Shown here: in pieces, positions 10,945-21,839 of the stretch
Layout: each line of letters opens with the position of its first letter
Numbering within the stretch: position 1 is the first letter of the stretch
DNA from: Isoetes taiwanensis
Lineage: Eukaryota > Streptophyta > Lycopodiopsida > Isoetales > Isoetaceae
Reading direction: 5' to 3'
Length of the DNA: 64,000 bases
Assembly: GCA_021234155.1 (NCBI GenBank)
Contig: JAJEKV010000017.1
Span: 13,025,525-13,089,524 of the forward strand
Notes under the pieces: generated by a model
Told to the model about the DNA's origin: nothing
The model's database searches: none
What the model saw: only the letters and a program-made list of their open reading frames with translations
Program-made: the position numbers and the translations under genes

Positions 10945-13900
10945 ATGTCGTATAACCAACCTTGCTCCCAGCGCACACTCAACACAAACATGCATCTAAT
11001 GCAGCTTCAGCAGGATGTTCCAGCGAGGTCCAAGGAAATGGAGATGCGTATGAAGAGGCGTCGGCCTTCTGGAACAGAGTTGGAGCGGCTTCTTCAGGCT
11101 GTAGGGCTTGGGAGTGAATCATTTGGACATGTTGAAGTAGGAGTAGTTCTCGAAATTTTACTTAAGGATGCCGATTATAGCGTAGTCGCTCAAGAGGTCG
11201 AAAAAATATTTGATAAACAGGTGTCAGATCATAACAAAATTGGAATTTTAGAAAGATGTCAAGCTCTTGGGTTGCAGCTTCAAGATGTGGCCGGTAGACT
11301 GGCTCGGGAACATGCTAGTCAACATAATTCTATGACATGGCCCCTTACTGCTGACCTAACTATTAAGGTGTGTTGATGCTTGCCTTCTATTATGGTATGG
11401 ATTCAATTGATTGAGTGATTAGTGCTGCACATATATATATATATATATAAAAATGATCGTAGATGCTAGAGACAACAGAAATGCATGTTTTAGGCATTAG
11501 CAGAAAAAATGATAGGAGGGTGCCTCATATTACGTTTTTATATGTGCGTGCAAACGAAATCTAACAGTTCTATATGTTACAAGTAATGCATGGGTTGTTA
11601 GTAAGAAGTATTTTGAACTTTTTAGTCTGCCTCTGTTTAAAACAACATGCATTCAGTCGCTGATTGCACCTCAAAAGGTTGACTTTAAAGAATGGACCAA
11701 GAGATGCCCATTTAGAAGTCCCAGGTCGTTTTTCTTCCACAATGCATAAATTAAGTGGCTTCTGAACTACGCGATTTCACCCATTGTAGCCTACTAAGGA
11801 TAAAACAAACTACTATCCAAATTACATGCCTGTAAGATCATAGTTTACCCTGATTCAATATTTTTTCTCTTTCTATTTATTTCCCCCGTGAGTATGTTTG
11901 CCGCCCTTTACTTTGAAATCTTCTAGGTTGGTTTTTGTGCATTTTATTGCAAAATCTGTAATTTTAGCTTATTGGTTTGTTCATGGCAAGCTTGTTTATC
12001 TTGTGGATGAAAAGTGAAGGTTTTTTCCTTGCTGGATACTCGAAGTGTTTGCAATGCTTCAGCTGTATGTACAATATTCAACAAGCTTGCTATGGAGTCG
12101 CCTTGCTATGTCGATGTTGATCTCACAACTTCTGATGGAGAGAGTGTGACTAACCGAACTGTTGCTAAGTTTATTCATCGGGCTGGATGTAATTTAAGGT
12201 GAGACTTCTTTGTGCTTTATTTAGGTTTATGGTGGGTTACAATTGTGCCTCAAGTCTTATGGACTAACAAGGGGAAGAATAGTGGATGTGTGTTTGTGTT
12301 CATCAAGCCGTGTCCTTCTTGTGATGCCATTAATAGTGGATGTGTGTTTGTGTTCATCAGCCATGTCCTTATGATGTCGAGGAGATCTATGTACTTATCT
12401 ACGTCGGAGGACATTTGTTGCAAAGTTCATTTTTGCAGTTGTGGATGTGCAAGACATTTCGTCTACCTGCAATTGCATGAGGGTTCTTTATGTTTGCCGT
12501 CTTTCCATGATTAAAAAGGGTTTAATTTCCTCCTGTTTGTTTCTTTTTCTCAAAAACCACCTTGGACGGTTTTCTCAAAGCTCTTTTGAAGCCTTATCCT
12601 TCCATCTAGGCAGCATTCTGCGCAGTGCTGAGAGTTTTGCAGTACAGGGACAGGCTTTAAACAGAACTGAAGAGAAATGATATGGAATGATTGTATAAGG
12701 AAGCCATTTCAATGCGAGTCTAAATGTCTCATGCTACTCTAAATGTCTCATGCTACTCTAGATATCATGCAGATATTAATATTAATCCAATGTTGTTTCA
12801 ATGCGAGCCTATATGTTTCGTGCTACTCTAGATTTCATATAATTACTAAGATTAAGCAAACGTTGCTTCAAAGTCAAAATATTCTAAAATTTGGCAACTT
12901 ATTGTGATTTTCAGAACGTTAAAGCTGGGTGCAGTTTCTAATAATAAAGTAACAAAATTTCCAAGTCTTATACAAAAGGCACCTAGATGCGGGAACTATG
13001 AACTCTGTACATTGACAAAATCATGTCTTGACCCTCTTGTAGCAGATAATGGAGCAGCAGGGTAATTTAGTCATTCTTTTACCTTTCTGTAGGAAGACTA
13101 TGGTTTTAAGTAGAGAGCCTGATATTACAGGGCTTTTTTAAGAGGCCTGCACCTTTTCAATGTTGAGCGTGTTGATACTGAAACAGTGTGCAAGGCGTTA
13201 TCAGTATGTCCCCATCTGAGAGACCTTGAACTTATTGGACTGTAAGCACTAGGCCCCTCTTACCCATTGAGTAAAATACACGTTTGCATATATTGATGTC
13301 ATGTATTAACAACAGGAATGTGAGTATGAAAACTCTTATAACCTACATGGCTTTGAATTGCCATAGCTTGGAACGGCTTTGCTGTCAGCCAGCCAAATGG
13401 TTAACTCGTAAGCTCTAAACTTGTTCCTTAACATGTTAATCTTTCTCTGATTGTTATACCTGTGCAGTGACCTCACTATATTCATTGCAGATATGTCAGA
13501 TACAGATGTCTCAGAAAATATAAAAACTCTTGCCTGCCATCAACTCGTGAAGGGCTGTCCAAATCTGGCATCCCTTGCATTACGCAAGTACCGCTTACGT
13601 GACTGTAGGGCAAGTGTGCTCTTCAAGGTACCTTATGCATTAAAAGTTGCTTGTGTCATTCTTGCATGGTCTTATGGATTAATCTGTCAAATAGGGATTG
13701 AAGAGACTAAAACATGTGGACTTTTCTGGAACTGATGCTTTGACAGGCAGTTTTCTAGAGTGTGCTTCTTGTCCCATCGTTTTAAATCCTTGCCAATAAT
13801 CTGTTAGTTCCTAATAGTTTTTCCAAAATGGTAGGGATGTTATTGGATCGAGTGACAGCTCCCTTTTACAAACACTAATTTTAAGGAATTGCTTCAAGTT

Positions 13901-14508
13901 AAGCGAGGTAAGTTTCAGGCCAGATGAGTCATGGTACACATGTTTATGGTCGTACTCATAACATGAGCTTTTCCTTTTCACAGACGATGATAGAGAAGTT
14001 GTTTGGTGCCTTATATGTTGGAGAGTGTAAGAGTCTGCAATATCTTGTATGTTTCGTGATAGTCTTGGTTTTTTGACTTGAAGGGGTACCTAACAAAAGT
14101 TGTCTGTTTGTCAGGATATTTCAAATAGTTCTTATTGTTCTGCCAGGTGGTTCAATCATTCTTTCATGTAGGTTGTTTAGTGGTTGTATGAACGATGTAT
14201 TCCAGAATAGTAAGAGCTTGGCTCTTCTTATTATGTTTCAGGCTTGATATTGCCCGAATTCGAGCTGAAAGGCCAGATTTGCAGCTAGTTGCCAATTATA
14301 CACCGGCAGAAAGGTAGTAATTTTGGCAAACCCATGATACGGTTTGATCTTATTGACCTGGTCCCTCAATATTATGGTGATTTTTGCTTGCAGTAGAAGT
14401 GTCAGTGAGGAAGACACTGATACCTTTGAAGACACAGATGAATCCCTTGAATCATTTGATTATGATTCAGAGGACACAACTAATAGTAACAGTAGTGGAT
14501 CCTGGTAG
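10945..14508 (+). CDS. SKIP17: F-box/LRR protein, SKIP17-like (12 exons)
   Basis: This is probably a substrate-receptor subunit of an SCF ubiquitin ligase: the F-box binds SKP1 and the leucine-rich repeats select the target. Exons are 10945-11367, 12020-12198, 12915-13061, 13131-13241, 13316-13407, 13491-13627, 13695-13759, 13835-13907, 13984-14046, 14115-14146, 14242-14313 and 14394-14508. All borders are GT-AG and the total of 1509 nt gives 502 residues plus stop. The F-box region spans exons 1-2 (WPLTADLTIKV joined to FSLLDTRSVCNASAVCTIFN), followed by YVDVDLT. LRR-like strands follow: TLKLGAV, LLRGLHLFNV, LRDLELIGLN, LASLALRKYRL, LKHVDFSGTD, LQTLILRNC, LQYLDISNSS. The C-terminus is an acidic Ser/Asp/Glu-rich tail. 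The order fits Arabidopsis SKIP17 (recalled, not searched). The start is the first ATG of the open exon; the ATG at 10990 is an alternative. No disabling change is seen. Confidence 0.85.
11428..11452. repeat. (AT)n microsatellite in intron 1
   Basis: An alternating AT run of about 20 bases lies shortly after the intron 1 donor of the F-box gene. Confidence 0.8.
12276..12370. repeat. Tandem duplication in intron 2 of the F-box gene
   Basis: AATAGTGGATGTGTGTTTGT followed by GTTCATCA occurs twice, about 60 bp apart. Confidence 0.65.
12715..12845. repeat. Short repeats in intron 2 of the F-box gene
   Basis: TCTCATGCTACTCTA and the related TTTCGTGCTACTCTAGAT recur three times, with TTTCAATGCGAG(T/C)CTA occurring twice. 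No function is proposed. Confidence 0.55.
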
Positions 14509-15133
14509 CAACAGGAGTAATTTATTGAATCCATAGGGTTGTTTTGCTGCTTGCAAGGACGTGATTATGTTAACAATCACAGCCACCACCCCCGATGGAA
14601 CTGCAGCAGACGTTCTACTGAGTACAATTTTTACCAGAGATTAATTTATAATTCTGGTAAATGGCTACATTGTTTAAGCCTAGTTATGTGCCCCAGTGTG
14701 TATCATTATTGTTGTGCTAGCATATCTTAAAGAAGTTCCTTTCTCCGTCATAAGTGTATATGAACATGCTGGTGCCTGCATGGTTTCCATTCCAACGTGA
14801 TCTAGCATGATGGGGGAAGCTTATCAAGGGGCAGTATGATATAGATGCAATTGGGGGTCGCACTACACCATGGGGATTGTAGCAAGTCTGTAACTGCCAC
14901 AAACTTCGTAAGTTGCCGAAATATTAGGATGTTTATAAGATGCAAACATCGTTGTGGCATTGGGATTATACTCTTGTAATAGATGGAAAGGTGGGCGTGA
15001 GATTAACATACAACGTTCCTATTGTCCAAGAGCTTAATGGCATTCTATAATCAGGGCCAGCTTAATGACAGATTGCCTCAAAGGAACTTTAATATCGAAG
15101 TAGTCAATCGAGCTAATTAGACAATTGTTCCAC
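14509..15133. other. 3' flank of the F-box gene, no further gene supported
   Basis: The first part is presumably the 3' untranslated region. I see no clear polyadenylation signal cluster and no domain in the short frames, up to the Copia insertion. Confidence 0.4.
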
Positions 15134-15138
15134 CTGTC

Positions 15139-15329
15139 TGTTGGAATGTTAAAGTATATGTAATGGGCACACATAAAGAATGACTCAATGGAGGAGTGCC
15201 GAAAAGGGCCGGTAATCAAAGGGCCGGTAGCTCAGTGGTACTTGGCTTGCAAGCAAGAGGTCTTGGGTTTAATCCTTGGTTTTAATCCCCAGCCTATCCA
15301 CCCAATCATAAAAAGCCCGTTTCTCAACA
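15139..15329 (+). repeat. 5' LTR of the tRNA-bearing Copia element
   Basis: TG...CA-bounded, 191 bp. Compared with the 3' LTR it has extra bases around the tRNA-like part: a second GGGCCGGTA block and a duplicated TTTAATCC. Confidence 0.9.
15221..15302 (+). ncRNA. tRNA-Ala(TGC)-like sequence in the 5' LTR
   Basis: GGGCCGGTAGCTCAGTGG contains the polymerase III A-box (TAGCTCAGTGG). The anticodon arm CTTGG-CTTGCAA-GCAAG presents TGC. The B-box region is damaged by a small insertion (GGTTTAATCC then GGTTTTAATCC). It looks like a tRNA-derived promoter fossil rather than a working tRNA gene. Confidence 0.7.
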
Positions 15330-15342
15330 TGGTATCAGAGCC
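15330..15342 (+). promoter_or_regulatory. Primer-binding site (initiator tRNA-Met)
   Basis: TGGTATCAGAGCC starts directly after the last base of the 5' LTR, the standard position for minus-strand priming. Confidence 0.9.
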
Positions 15343-15387
15343 ATGGTCCCAAATAGAGGGTGCTTAACCGCAATGCTCCAATCAAGC

Positions 15388-15991
15388 TTTGGTATGGTGT
15401 CTTCAACATTGGCTCTTCGGTATTTGAAAGGTACTATTGATTATGGTTTAGTACTTTATGGTGGACAAAAGTTGTTAGTATACTCAGATGCAGATTGGGC
15501 TGGTGACATTGATACTAGAAGATCCACCAGTGGTATGGGCGTTTTCCTTGATGGTGGAAGTTTGATTTCATGGAGATATGGGCGTTTTCCTTGATGGTGG
15601 AAGTTTGATTTCATGGAGATGTAAACGTCAAGAATCAGTGGCGTTATCATCAGTTGAAGCAGAGTATATGGCGGTCTCAGGTGCTGCAAGAGAAGTGGTA
15701 TGGATACGAAGACTTATGAAAAGTATTTTTATGAAACAAATAGAACCAACAAAAATATTGTGCGACAATCAAAGTTGTATTGCTATAGCGAAAAATCCTG
15801 TGTACCATTATAGAACAAAGCATATTGCTATTCGTCATCATTTTATACGTCAAGTAGTAAAGAAGCGGAAGATTAAGTTGGAGTATGTATATACTGAAAC
15901 GCAAGTTGCAGATATATTTACCAAACTATTGCGGCGTGCACGTTTTGAAGTACTACGCCATATTTTGGGAATTCAAGTATTGGACTTGTAA
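15388..15991 (+). pseudogene. Copia pol remnant: end of RT and RNase H, frameshifted
   Basis: Translation gives LALRYLKGTIDYGL, then SDADWAGDIDTRRSTSG (the Copia RNase H catalytic segment), then after a frame change ALSSVEAEYMA, LCDNQSCIAIAKNPVYH, HIAIRHHFIR and ADIFTK, ending LGIQVLDL and stop. This is the normal end of Copia Pol. A 43-bp tandem duplication (15535-15577 and 15578-15620) shifts the frame by one in the middle of RNase H. All upstream pol and gag domains are deleted, so no functional protein can be made. Confidence 0.92.
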
Positions 15992-16317
15992 AATATGATA
16001 AACATGCATTAAATTGCATGCCTGTATATGCATATGCGCATGCACGCATGTGATTCCATGCACAACATTTGTATAGTGTGCATGTGCATTGAGATTTATT
16101 CATTGTATATATATTGGATGTGAATAAAGTAGAAAGTGTCTTGGTTTAGTGAAAGATCTTGTTTTCTCCTCTACCTATTCTTTTAGTCCCCAATGGTGTA
16201 GGGGTGAGAATGAGCAAAGCTTGGCCAGTAGAAAGTCCAACTCCCACAGTGGTGGAGTTGCCCGAGGAGGGGAGTATGTGGATTGTGGTGAAGGCTGGAA
16301 TGGATTGGTGTGTCCAT

Positions 16318-16327
16318 TAAGGGGGAA
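16318..16327 (+). promoter_or_regulatory. Polypurine tract of the Copia element
   Basis: The tract TTAAGGGGGAA ends immediately before the TG of the 3' LTR, as required for plus-strand priming. Confidence 0.8.
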
Positions 16328-16501
16328 TGTTGGAATATTGGAGTATGTGTAATGGGCACACATGAAGAATGACTCAGTGGAGGAGTGCCAAAAGCCCATC
16401 AAATGGCCGGTAGCTCAGTGGGTAACTTGGCATGCAAGCAAGAGGTCCTAGGTTCGATCCCCAGCCTGTCCACCCAATCATAGAAGTCTCATTTCTCAAC
16501 A
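16328..16501 (+). repeat. 3' LTR of the tRNA-bearing Copia element
   Basis: TG...CA-bounded, 174 bp, followed by the target duplication CTGTC. It keeps the better preserved tRNA-like segment. Confidence 0.9.
16404..16474 (+). ncRNA. tRNA-Ala(TGC)-like sequence in the 3' LTR
   Basis: The A-box TAGCTCAGTGGG and the B-box GGTTCGATCCC are both close to consensus. The anticodon loop CATGCAA presents TGC (alanine). The T-arm CTAGG-TTCGATC-CCCAG is nearly paired. The acceptor ends pair poorly and the D-arm to anticodon spacing is irregular, so I call it tRNA-derived rather than a tRNA gene. It could act as an internal polymerase III promoter within the LTR. Confidence 0.75.
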
Positions 16502-16599
16502 CTGTCTATCTTGAGATTTACAACTCATGATAACAGGCATCGCCTATTTGCTGATTGACTGCGCACGCAGACCTGGGCCATCGGCTAATTGTTTCAAGA

Positions 16600-16692
16600 A
16601 TTCTTCGGAGTGAAATAATGAACCACGGGATTTTATGATAATCCAGAGAAGAAATAATGAACCACAGAATTTTATGATAATCCAGAGTAGCG
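16600..16692. repeat. Short tandem duplication, about 41 bp
   Basis: GAAATAATGAACCAC(G/A) followed by TTTTATGATAATCCAGAG occurs twice in tandem. Confidence 0.75.
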
Positions 16693-17594
16693 AGAATCCT
16701 GATGACTTTCGACAATTACTCTTTGGATGACCTTGGCTGAGCAACAAATATTCTTCGATATTCTTCATCTCATGCAAACAGAAAGGCAGCGATTGACATC
16801 ACAAAAAGGAGAATCATTGCCATTAAGACAACTTCCCAACTGAAGAAAGAATCAGGCGACTTCCACAGAGCATCTATGGTTTTAGACGATACCTCTACTA
16901 AATTCAAAGTTACATTGTCGATGCTTTAACATATAGACCAACCACTTTCTATCACATTCAAGGAAGAAGAATCTCCGGCCTAGAAAGGGCAAGAGTAATG
17001 GCACTAGTGCAGGATTCGAAAAATGTTATAACCATTCTAAACAAGGTGCGGCACACAAAGGGTTGCCATCCGGTGCCTCGAGGGTATGTTTGCATGTTGC
17101 ATAGTGCTCCAAACTAGAAATAAATTTAATAAGGTCTTGCACAATTTTATAGCCTTCAAGTCTATCAGACCTTAAGACATTTGAAAAGGATGCTTAGTAA
17201 TTGCCTATGTTTGTTCTTTACTTTTATTTAAGGAATTAGACGTTTTATTTGCTAGGGAAGATGTTGAGTGATGTCTTCACATGTGTTAGCACGACAATAC
17301 ATGCCACATAAAAATGGCGACCCTGTTTCTGTATCGTATAACATAACAAGATGTAAAACCACATCATAAAATAATAAAAGCTAACTAGTACATTATCAGT
17401 CATTCCACACAGACAATCCCTAAGGATATTGAATTGATTATATTTTATGCTTCCAGTTATATAGACTACACCTTTCCATACCATCAAAGCTATTGTGTCA
17501 GATATTAAAAGCTGGCCCCTCGAAAGCGACACATGGCTGGATCCATTAGAGTGTTTAAAATGAGGTTGGTATTTTCTATGCCCTCTAATGTACT

Positions 17595-17900
17595 AGATCC
17601 AATACTTTCTTTTTATGAGTCTCAAACATTGTAAACAACAATTTTGCCAACTCGGTACTCATGGTTCTATGCTTCCAAGCAGCATAACTACTATTCAAGT
17701 TTTGCTTCGAGTTATTGACATGCTTTCCATATGATCAAAGCTATCCAACACTTTCTTTTTATGAGTTTTGTATTGTAAACAACAATCTTGCTGGCTCGGT
17801 ACTCATGGTTCTATGCTTCTAAGCAGCATAACTACTATTCGAGTTTTGCTTCCAGTTATAGACATGCTTTCATATCATCAAAGCTATTGTGACAAATATT
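17595..17900. repeat. Tandem duplication, about 148 bp
   Basis: Two units share ACTTTCTTTTTATGAGT, TTGTAAACAACAAT, CTCGGTACTCATGGTTCTAT and AGCAGCATAACTACTATTC. No coding content is recognised. Confidence 0.7.
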
Positions 17901-17929
17901 AAAAGCTGCCAAACGATTTCTTTATACAA

Positions 17930-19400
17930 CATAATTCCCTCTCGCCATCTATGGAATGATTCCTCTTCTTTACATTGATGCCCTCACAACTTTCTTTAAT
18001 TATATACTTAAAACTAACATAACATCATCTATAAGATGTTCTATCTTCTAGATCAATTTTTGTGGGTGCAAGGTACCTATTAAGAATTGTCTTTCTTTTG
18101 ATATAGCTGAGTCTAGCAAATGTACTTGACAATTGTCACTATAAGAAGGAAAACAAAACAAAAAAACACAAATCGGAAAGTGTACGTTCTGGATTACTAG
18201 AAAAATGAGTCCAAATTTTCTCATATTTTTATTCAGATACCTCAATAGTACCTACCAAAGATTAGCTTTTAAATGCAAAGGGCTCCAGAAGAGTGTGAAT
18301 TGTCCTCTTCTTTACATAAATGTCCTCTCAACTTTCTAAAGCTTTATACTTAAACCCACCATCTTTAAGTTGTCTAGCTTCTAGATCAAATTTTATGGAA
18401 GCTAAGAGCTGTTTTTTTCCTAATATGAATCTAACAAATGTAGCTGACAACTCTGAATGTAAGAAGGAAAACATACAGAAAGTGAAATGAAGAGGGAATT
18501 GTATCTACTCGCTTACTAGAAAACTAAGTTCAAAATTTCACCTATTTTTATTCAAGATGCCTCGGCTACCTATAAAACATAGTCGTTAAATGCAAAGAGC
18601 TACAAAAATAGCAAATTGTGAATTTGAGTCCTCTTGCATGGACTTGTAAAGTCTCCTGAAATTAACAAAGCATGAGTCATAATGCTACTCATCTGATAAT
18701 TTTGTATCAAATAAGAGAGCAACAAGCAAATATCAGAATCAGAGACCAGCAACACAAAGAAAAGACTGACACAAGGTAGACACGAGATATTGGCATCTAT
18801 TCCCAGATGTAAAGCGTGGTAAACAAATGGCCAACAGATTTGCAAAACTGCTATTGCAAAACTGCTATTGCATTGTAGAACTGCTATTGCAGAACTGTTG
18901 TTGGACAGAACATAATTCACCCTCACTGCCTACCAGAAGCACAACTACTATTGGAGTTTTGCTTCCAGTTATACATATGACACCTTTCCATACCAGTAAT
19001 TCACGCTCGCGGCCTAAGGAATGGTTCCTCTTTTTTGCATTGATGTCCTCTCAACGTTCGTTAGCTATGTAGTATGTACTTATACCAGTTGTTCTATTTT
19101 CTAGATCATTTTTTGTGGGTGTAGGGCAGCTGCTAAGAGCTACCTTTTCTCTTGATATAGCTGAATCTAGCAAATGTAGTTGAGAACTCTCCTTACAAGA
19201 AGGAAAACAAAATAACAAATACAAAAAGTGAAATGAAGAGGAAAAATGTACGTTCTTGCTTATTAGAAGATGTTCAAAATTTCTCCTATTTTTATTCAAT
19301 TGCCTCAGTACTACCTACCAAAGATAGCTTTTCAATGCAAAGAGCTACAGAGGGCAAATTGTGAATCTAACTTTTATAAGCATCTTCTTGCATGGAATTG
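17930..19400. repeat. Three diverged copies of a 300-350 bp unit
   Basis: Copies lie at about 17,950-18,290, 18,300-18,620 and 19,015-19,385. Each contains, in order, CCTCTTCTTTACAT-like sequence, TTCTAGATCA, a TATAGCTGA or related block, AGAAGGAAAACA, a TTTTTATTCA block and AATGCAAAG(G/A)GCT. A fourth, shorter relative occurs near 20,610-20,745. A 16-bp array of TTGCAAAACTGCTA-type units lies at 18,838-18,900. No protein family is recognised. It may be a non-coding locus or decayed element. Confidence 0.55.
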
Positions 19401-19695
19401 TGAATGTCTCCAGAAATTTAGAAAGCATAAGTCACACTCCTATTCATCCGACTGACATATTTTGCATCAACTAAAAGACCAACAAGCAAATACCAAAATC
19501 GCAAGATAGCAGCAAAACGGAAAGTCTGATACAAGGTAGACATGGCATAATGGCATCTATTCCAAAGCTTGATAAACAAATGTAACTGCAAACAAACATT
19601 CAAATTAGCTGATATTCCAACATATGAACATAAAAAAAGCGAGACGTACCAAATTATAAGCGCCTAAATAATGTCCAGGCATTTGTGCTGTGTAC

Positions 19696-19814
19696 CTGTA
19701 AGATGGCCCTCACAACAGCAATAGGTGCATGATTCACCAGCCCATACTTCAAATGGAACTTGGCCTCATTTATTATGTAATTTTCACATAGTTGCAAGCT
19801 GCCTCTGTCAATAC
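19696..19814 (-). CDS. Candidate exon of an unrecognised minus-strand gene
   Basis: Read on the minus strand, this 119-nt segment sits between ATACTATGCAG and GTACACAG, which are good acceptor and donor sites. It translates without stops as IDRGSLQLCENYI, then INEAKFHLKYGLVNHAPIAV, then VRAILQ. The composition looks protein-like, but I do not recognise the family. It may belong with another clean minus-strand exon candidate at 23,350-23,515, the two separated by repeat-rich intron-like DNA; this link is speculative. Confidence 0.35.
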
Positions 19815-19829
19815 CTGCATAGTATAAAA

Positions 19830-20820
19830 AAGAGTGCCACCATTCACATGCAAGCATGAACACAAACATGCGAGTTGGTGGCACAGGCTCGCATGAATGT
19901 CGCGAGCATGCTCCCCCGGGCATTAAAAAGTTTCCCTAAGCTAAATAATAATGAAGACATGCACCGACCTGCCCAGATAAATCCACTGGAAAAGTAGTGA
20001 TCTTTCTTTTAACTTTCCTTTCCTTACTCTCACATATTTCCCCTGGATGCCAATCATAGCAAAAGTAGATCGTCAATTACAAGCAATAATTGCAACACAC
20101 TCAGTTCCATCCATCCATTAAATGAATCTTCAACTCTATCCCTATCATCATTGCTGCGAACAAAGAGAGCAGAACAGGCTAACCTGGGCTGAGGGTGCAA
20201 ACAGGATTATAACTCTCGCTTTCAACATTGTTGCAAACAATAATAGCAAGTGAGTAAACAATACCAAGCATTCAACTTTTACCATTTCCTTAGACGACCA
20301 GAATGCACCTAATATCTCGATCATGCAAATAGCTTATACCTAATTACTAGGAATAACTTTCAACCATGCATCAAAATCTAAAGTTTAGTTCCTCAGTTCA
20401 CTGCATTAAAAAGTATTCCTGTCTCGTATTACAAAGTTTGCTCCATTTTGCTGGTGAAATCACCTTTGCTTGTGATTGTAAATTTTATGATATAAGGGTC
20501 TTTGAGCTTGATTGAATTACTGGAATCTTTACCACGTGAAACAAGTTTCTTCAAATCTGGAACTTGAACAATTTGAGCAACCATCCACAGATGAAGATCC
20601 AGATCACATGCGCTATAACATCGATGTCCTCTTAACAAAAACCTCCTCAAACAGTGTGATGCCCATTACTTGTAAGTTGTTCTATCTTCTTTCATATTTA
20701 AGAAGGAAAACCAAACACAACGTGAACTGAAGAGGGAAGTATACCATGCAGGTATAGCTTGCAACCCTGCCCAACGACGGAATAAGCTCTATCAAGTAAA
20801 AGTTCGAATGCAATAAACTC
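19830..20820. other. No gene supported; contains a relative of the 18-19 kb repeat
   Basis: Frames are 73 codons or shorter and without domains. Around 20,610-20,745 the sequence matches parts of the 18-19 kb repeat family (TCGATGTCCTCT, TTGTTCTATCTTCT, AAGAAGGAAAAC). Confidence 0.4.
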
Positions 20821-20935
20821 AAAATGATGCAATAAACTCAGAATGATGGTAGAAGTCATTACTCAGAATGATGCAATAAACCCAGAATGATGGTAGAAGC
20901 CATTACTCAGAATGATGGTAGAAGCCATTTGAAAT
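20820..20935. repeat. Short tandem array (CAGAATGATG family)
   Basis: Units of AATGATGCAATAAAC and CAGAATGATGGTAGAAG(T/C)CATTACT alternate over about 115 bp. The last unit runs into unique sequence. Confidence 0.75.
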
Positions 20936-21555
20936 CCAGTTGAGTGGCGAGGATCCAGCTGTGATCTACCTCGGAGTCTCAATAACCTGCCATTGCAACC
21001 CTATTAATACAAAAGACTCAAATAAGCATTGGCAAGTCGAATGATCTGGCCGTAATGAAAATGTTATTCCTACCATGAATCAAAGGCTAACTTCATCGCG
21101 CTCTTTTGGAACCAGTTAGACGGTTTTTAAAGTGGCTGCCCAGCAATAGCGGCCACCGCCAGTTTACACCCGATAGCAAGTTTGGAGCAATCATTGACAT
21201 ATTCCTGGCATATACTGGCATACACTTGGAATATGCCATAAACCCACATGGACGAGGGCTTGCCCCCCTAGGGGCAACCCAAAACATGGTAACCTCTACC
21301 AGATAATTTACTTCTAAAAACATTGTAACCTCTACCAGATAATTTACCGCCAATGTATATGTACCAGATATAATATATAGCTAAATCATGCATTATGGGC
21401 TCTTTGGGCTCGCTTTTTCGATGTTTGTTTCAAACGGGTAATTACGCCTTGGTGGTTTCTGGGGGCGCCACTTACATCGCCACACAACATTAAGCTAAAA
21501 TGTGATTCATAATTAATTACTGATTTCAAATCACATCACAGACATACATTATTTT
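20936..21555. other. No gene supported
   Basis: An 86-codon minus-strand frame exists because TAACCTCTACCAGATAATTTAC is repeated near 21,289 and 21,327. No domain is visible. Confidence 0.4.
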
Positions 21556-21563
21556 TTTATAAG

Positions 21564-21664
21564 GGAATGGCCCGCTGGGCTTGATTTCGGCGCAGGAAAA
21601 CCGGTCGATGCCAGAGGCGAAGGCCAGTTTGACTGCGCTGGAATCAAGCCCAGCGGGCCATTCC
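21564..21664. repeat. Near-perfect GC-rich palindrome (P4)
   Basis: The 32-bp arms at 21,564-21,595 and 21,633-21,664 match at 30 of 32 positions, starting GGAATGGCCCGCTGGGCTTG. The 37-nt apex includes CGATGCCAGAGGCGAAGG. A plus-strand frame of 67 codons crosses it, but I regard that as chance. Confidence 0.85.
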
Positions 21665-21839
21665 ATTAACGTGAAGGGCGGTTTGGCTGCGTTTCAGCCA
21701 TTGATTGCTGCCACGTGGATGGCGCAAATGTTCTTTGCACAGAATGTGGAGCAACAACGGAACAAAATTCAGAATGTAGACTAGCAATGACTGAAAGTAG
21801 ACCAGCACCGACGCCAGGAGAAATCTATAAAAAAAAAAT

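Larger units (their letters stand above)
15139..16501 (+). mobile_element. Internally deleted Copia element with tRNA-like sequence in its LTRs
   Basis: This is a complete insertion with a large internal deletion. LTRs at 15139-15329 (191 bp) and 16328-16501 (174 bp) both start TGTTGGAAT and end TTTCTCAACA. The flanks are CTGTC at 15134-15138 and CTGTC at 16502-16506, a perfect 5-bp target duplication. A primer site complementary to initiator tRNA-Met (TGGTATCAGAGCC) abuts the 5' LTR, and a purine tract AAGGGGGAA abuts the 3' LTR. Between them only the end of pol survives (RNase H). Gag, protease, integrase and most of reverse transcriptase are gone, with pol sequence resuming about 60 bp after the primer site. 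Each LTR carries a tRNA-Ala-like sequence. The LTRs differ at many positions, so the insertion is not recent. Confidence 0.92.

Noticed and set aside
15221-15302. A genuine tRNA-Ala gene
   Set aside because: The acceptor stem does not pair well, the B-box of this copy is interrupted, and the same sequence sits at the matching position in both LTRs, so it is part of the retrotransposon.
20820-20935. CRISPR array
   Set aside because: The repeats are short, contiguous and degenerate, with no unique spacers, and the setting is a plant nuclear genome.
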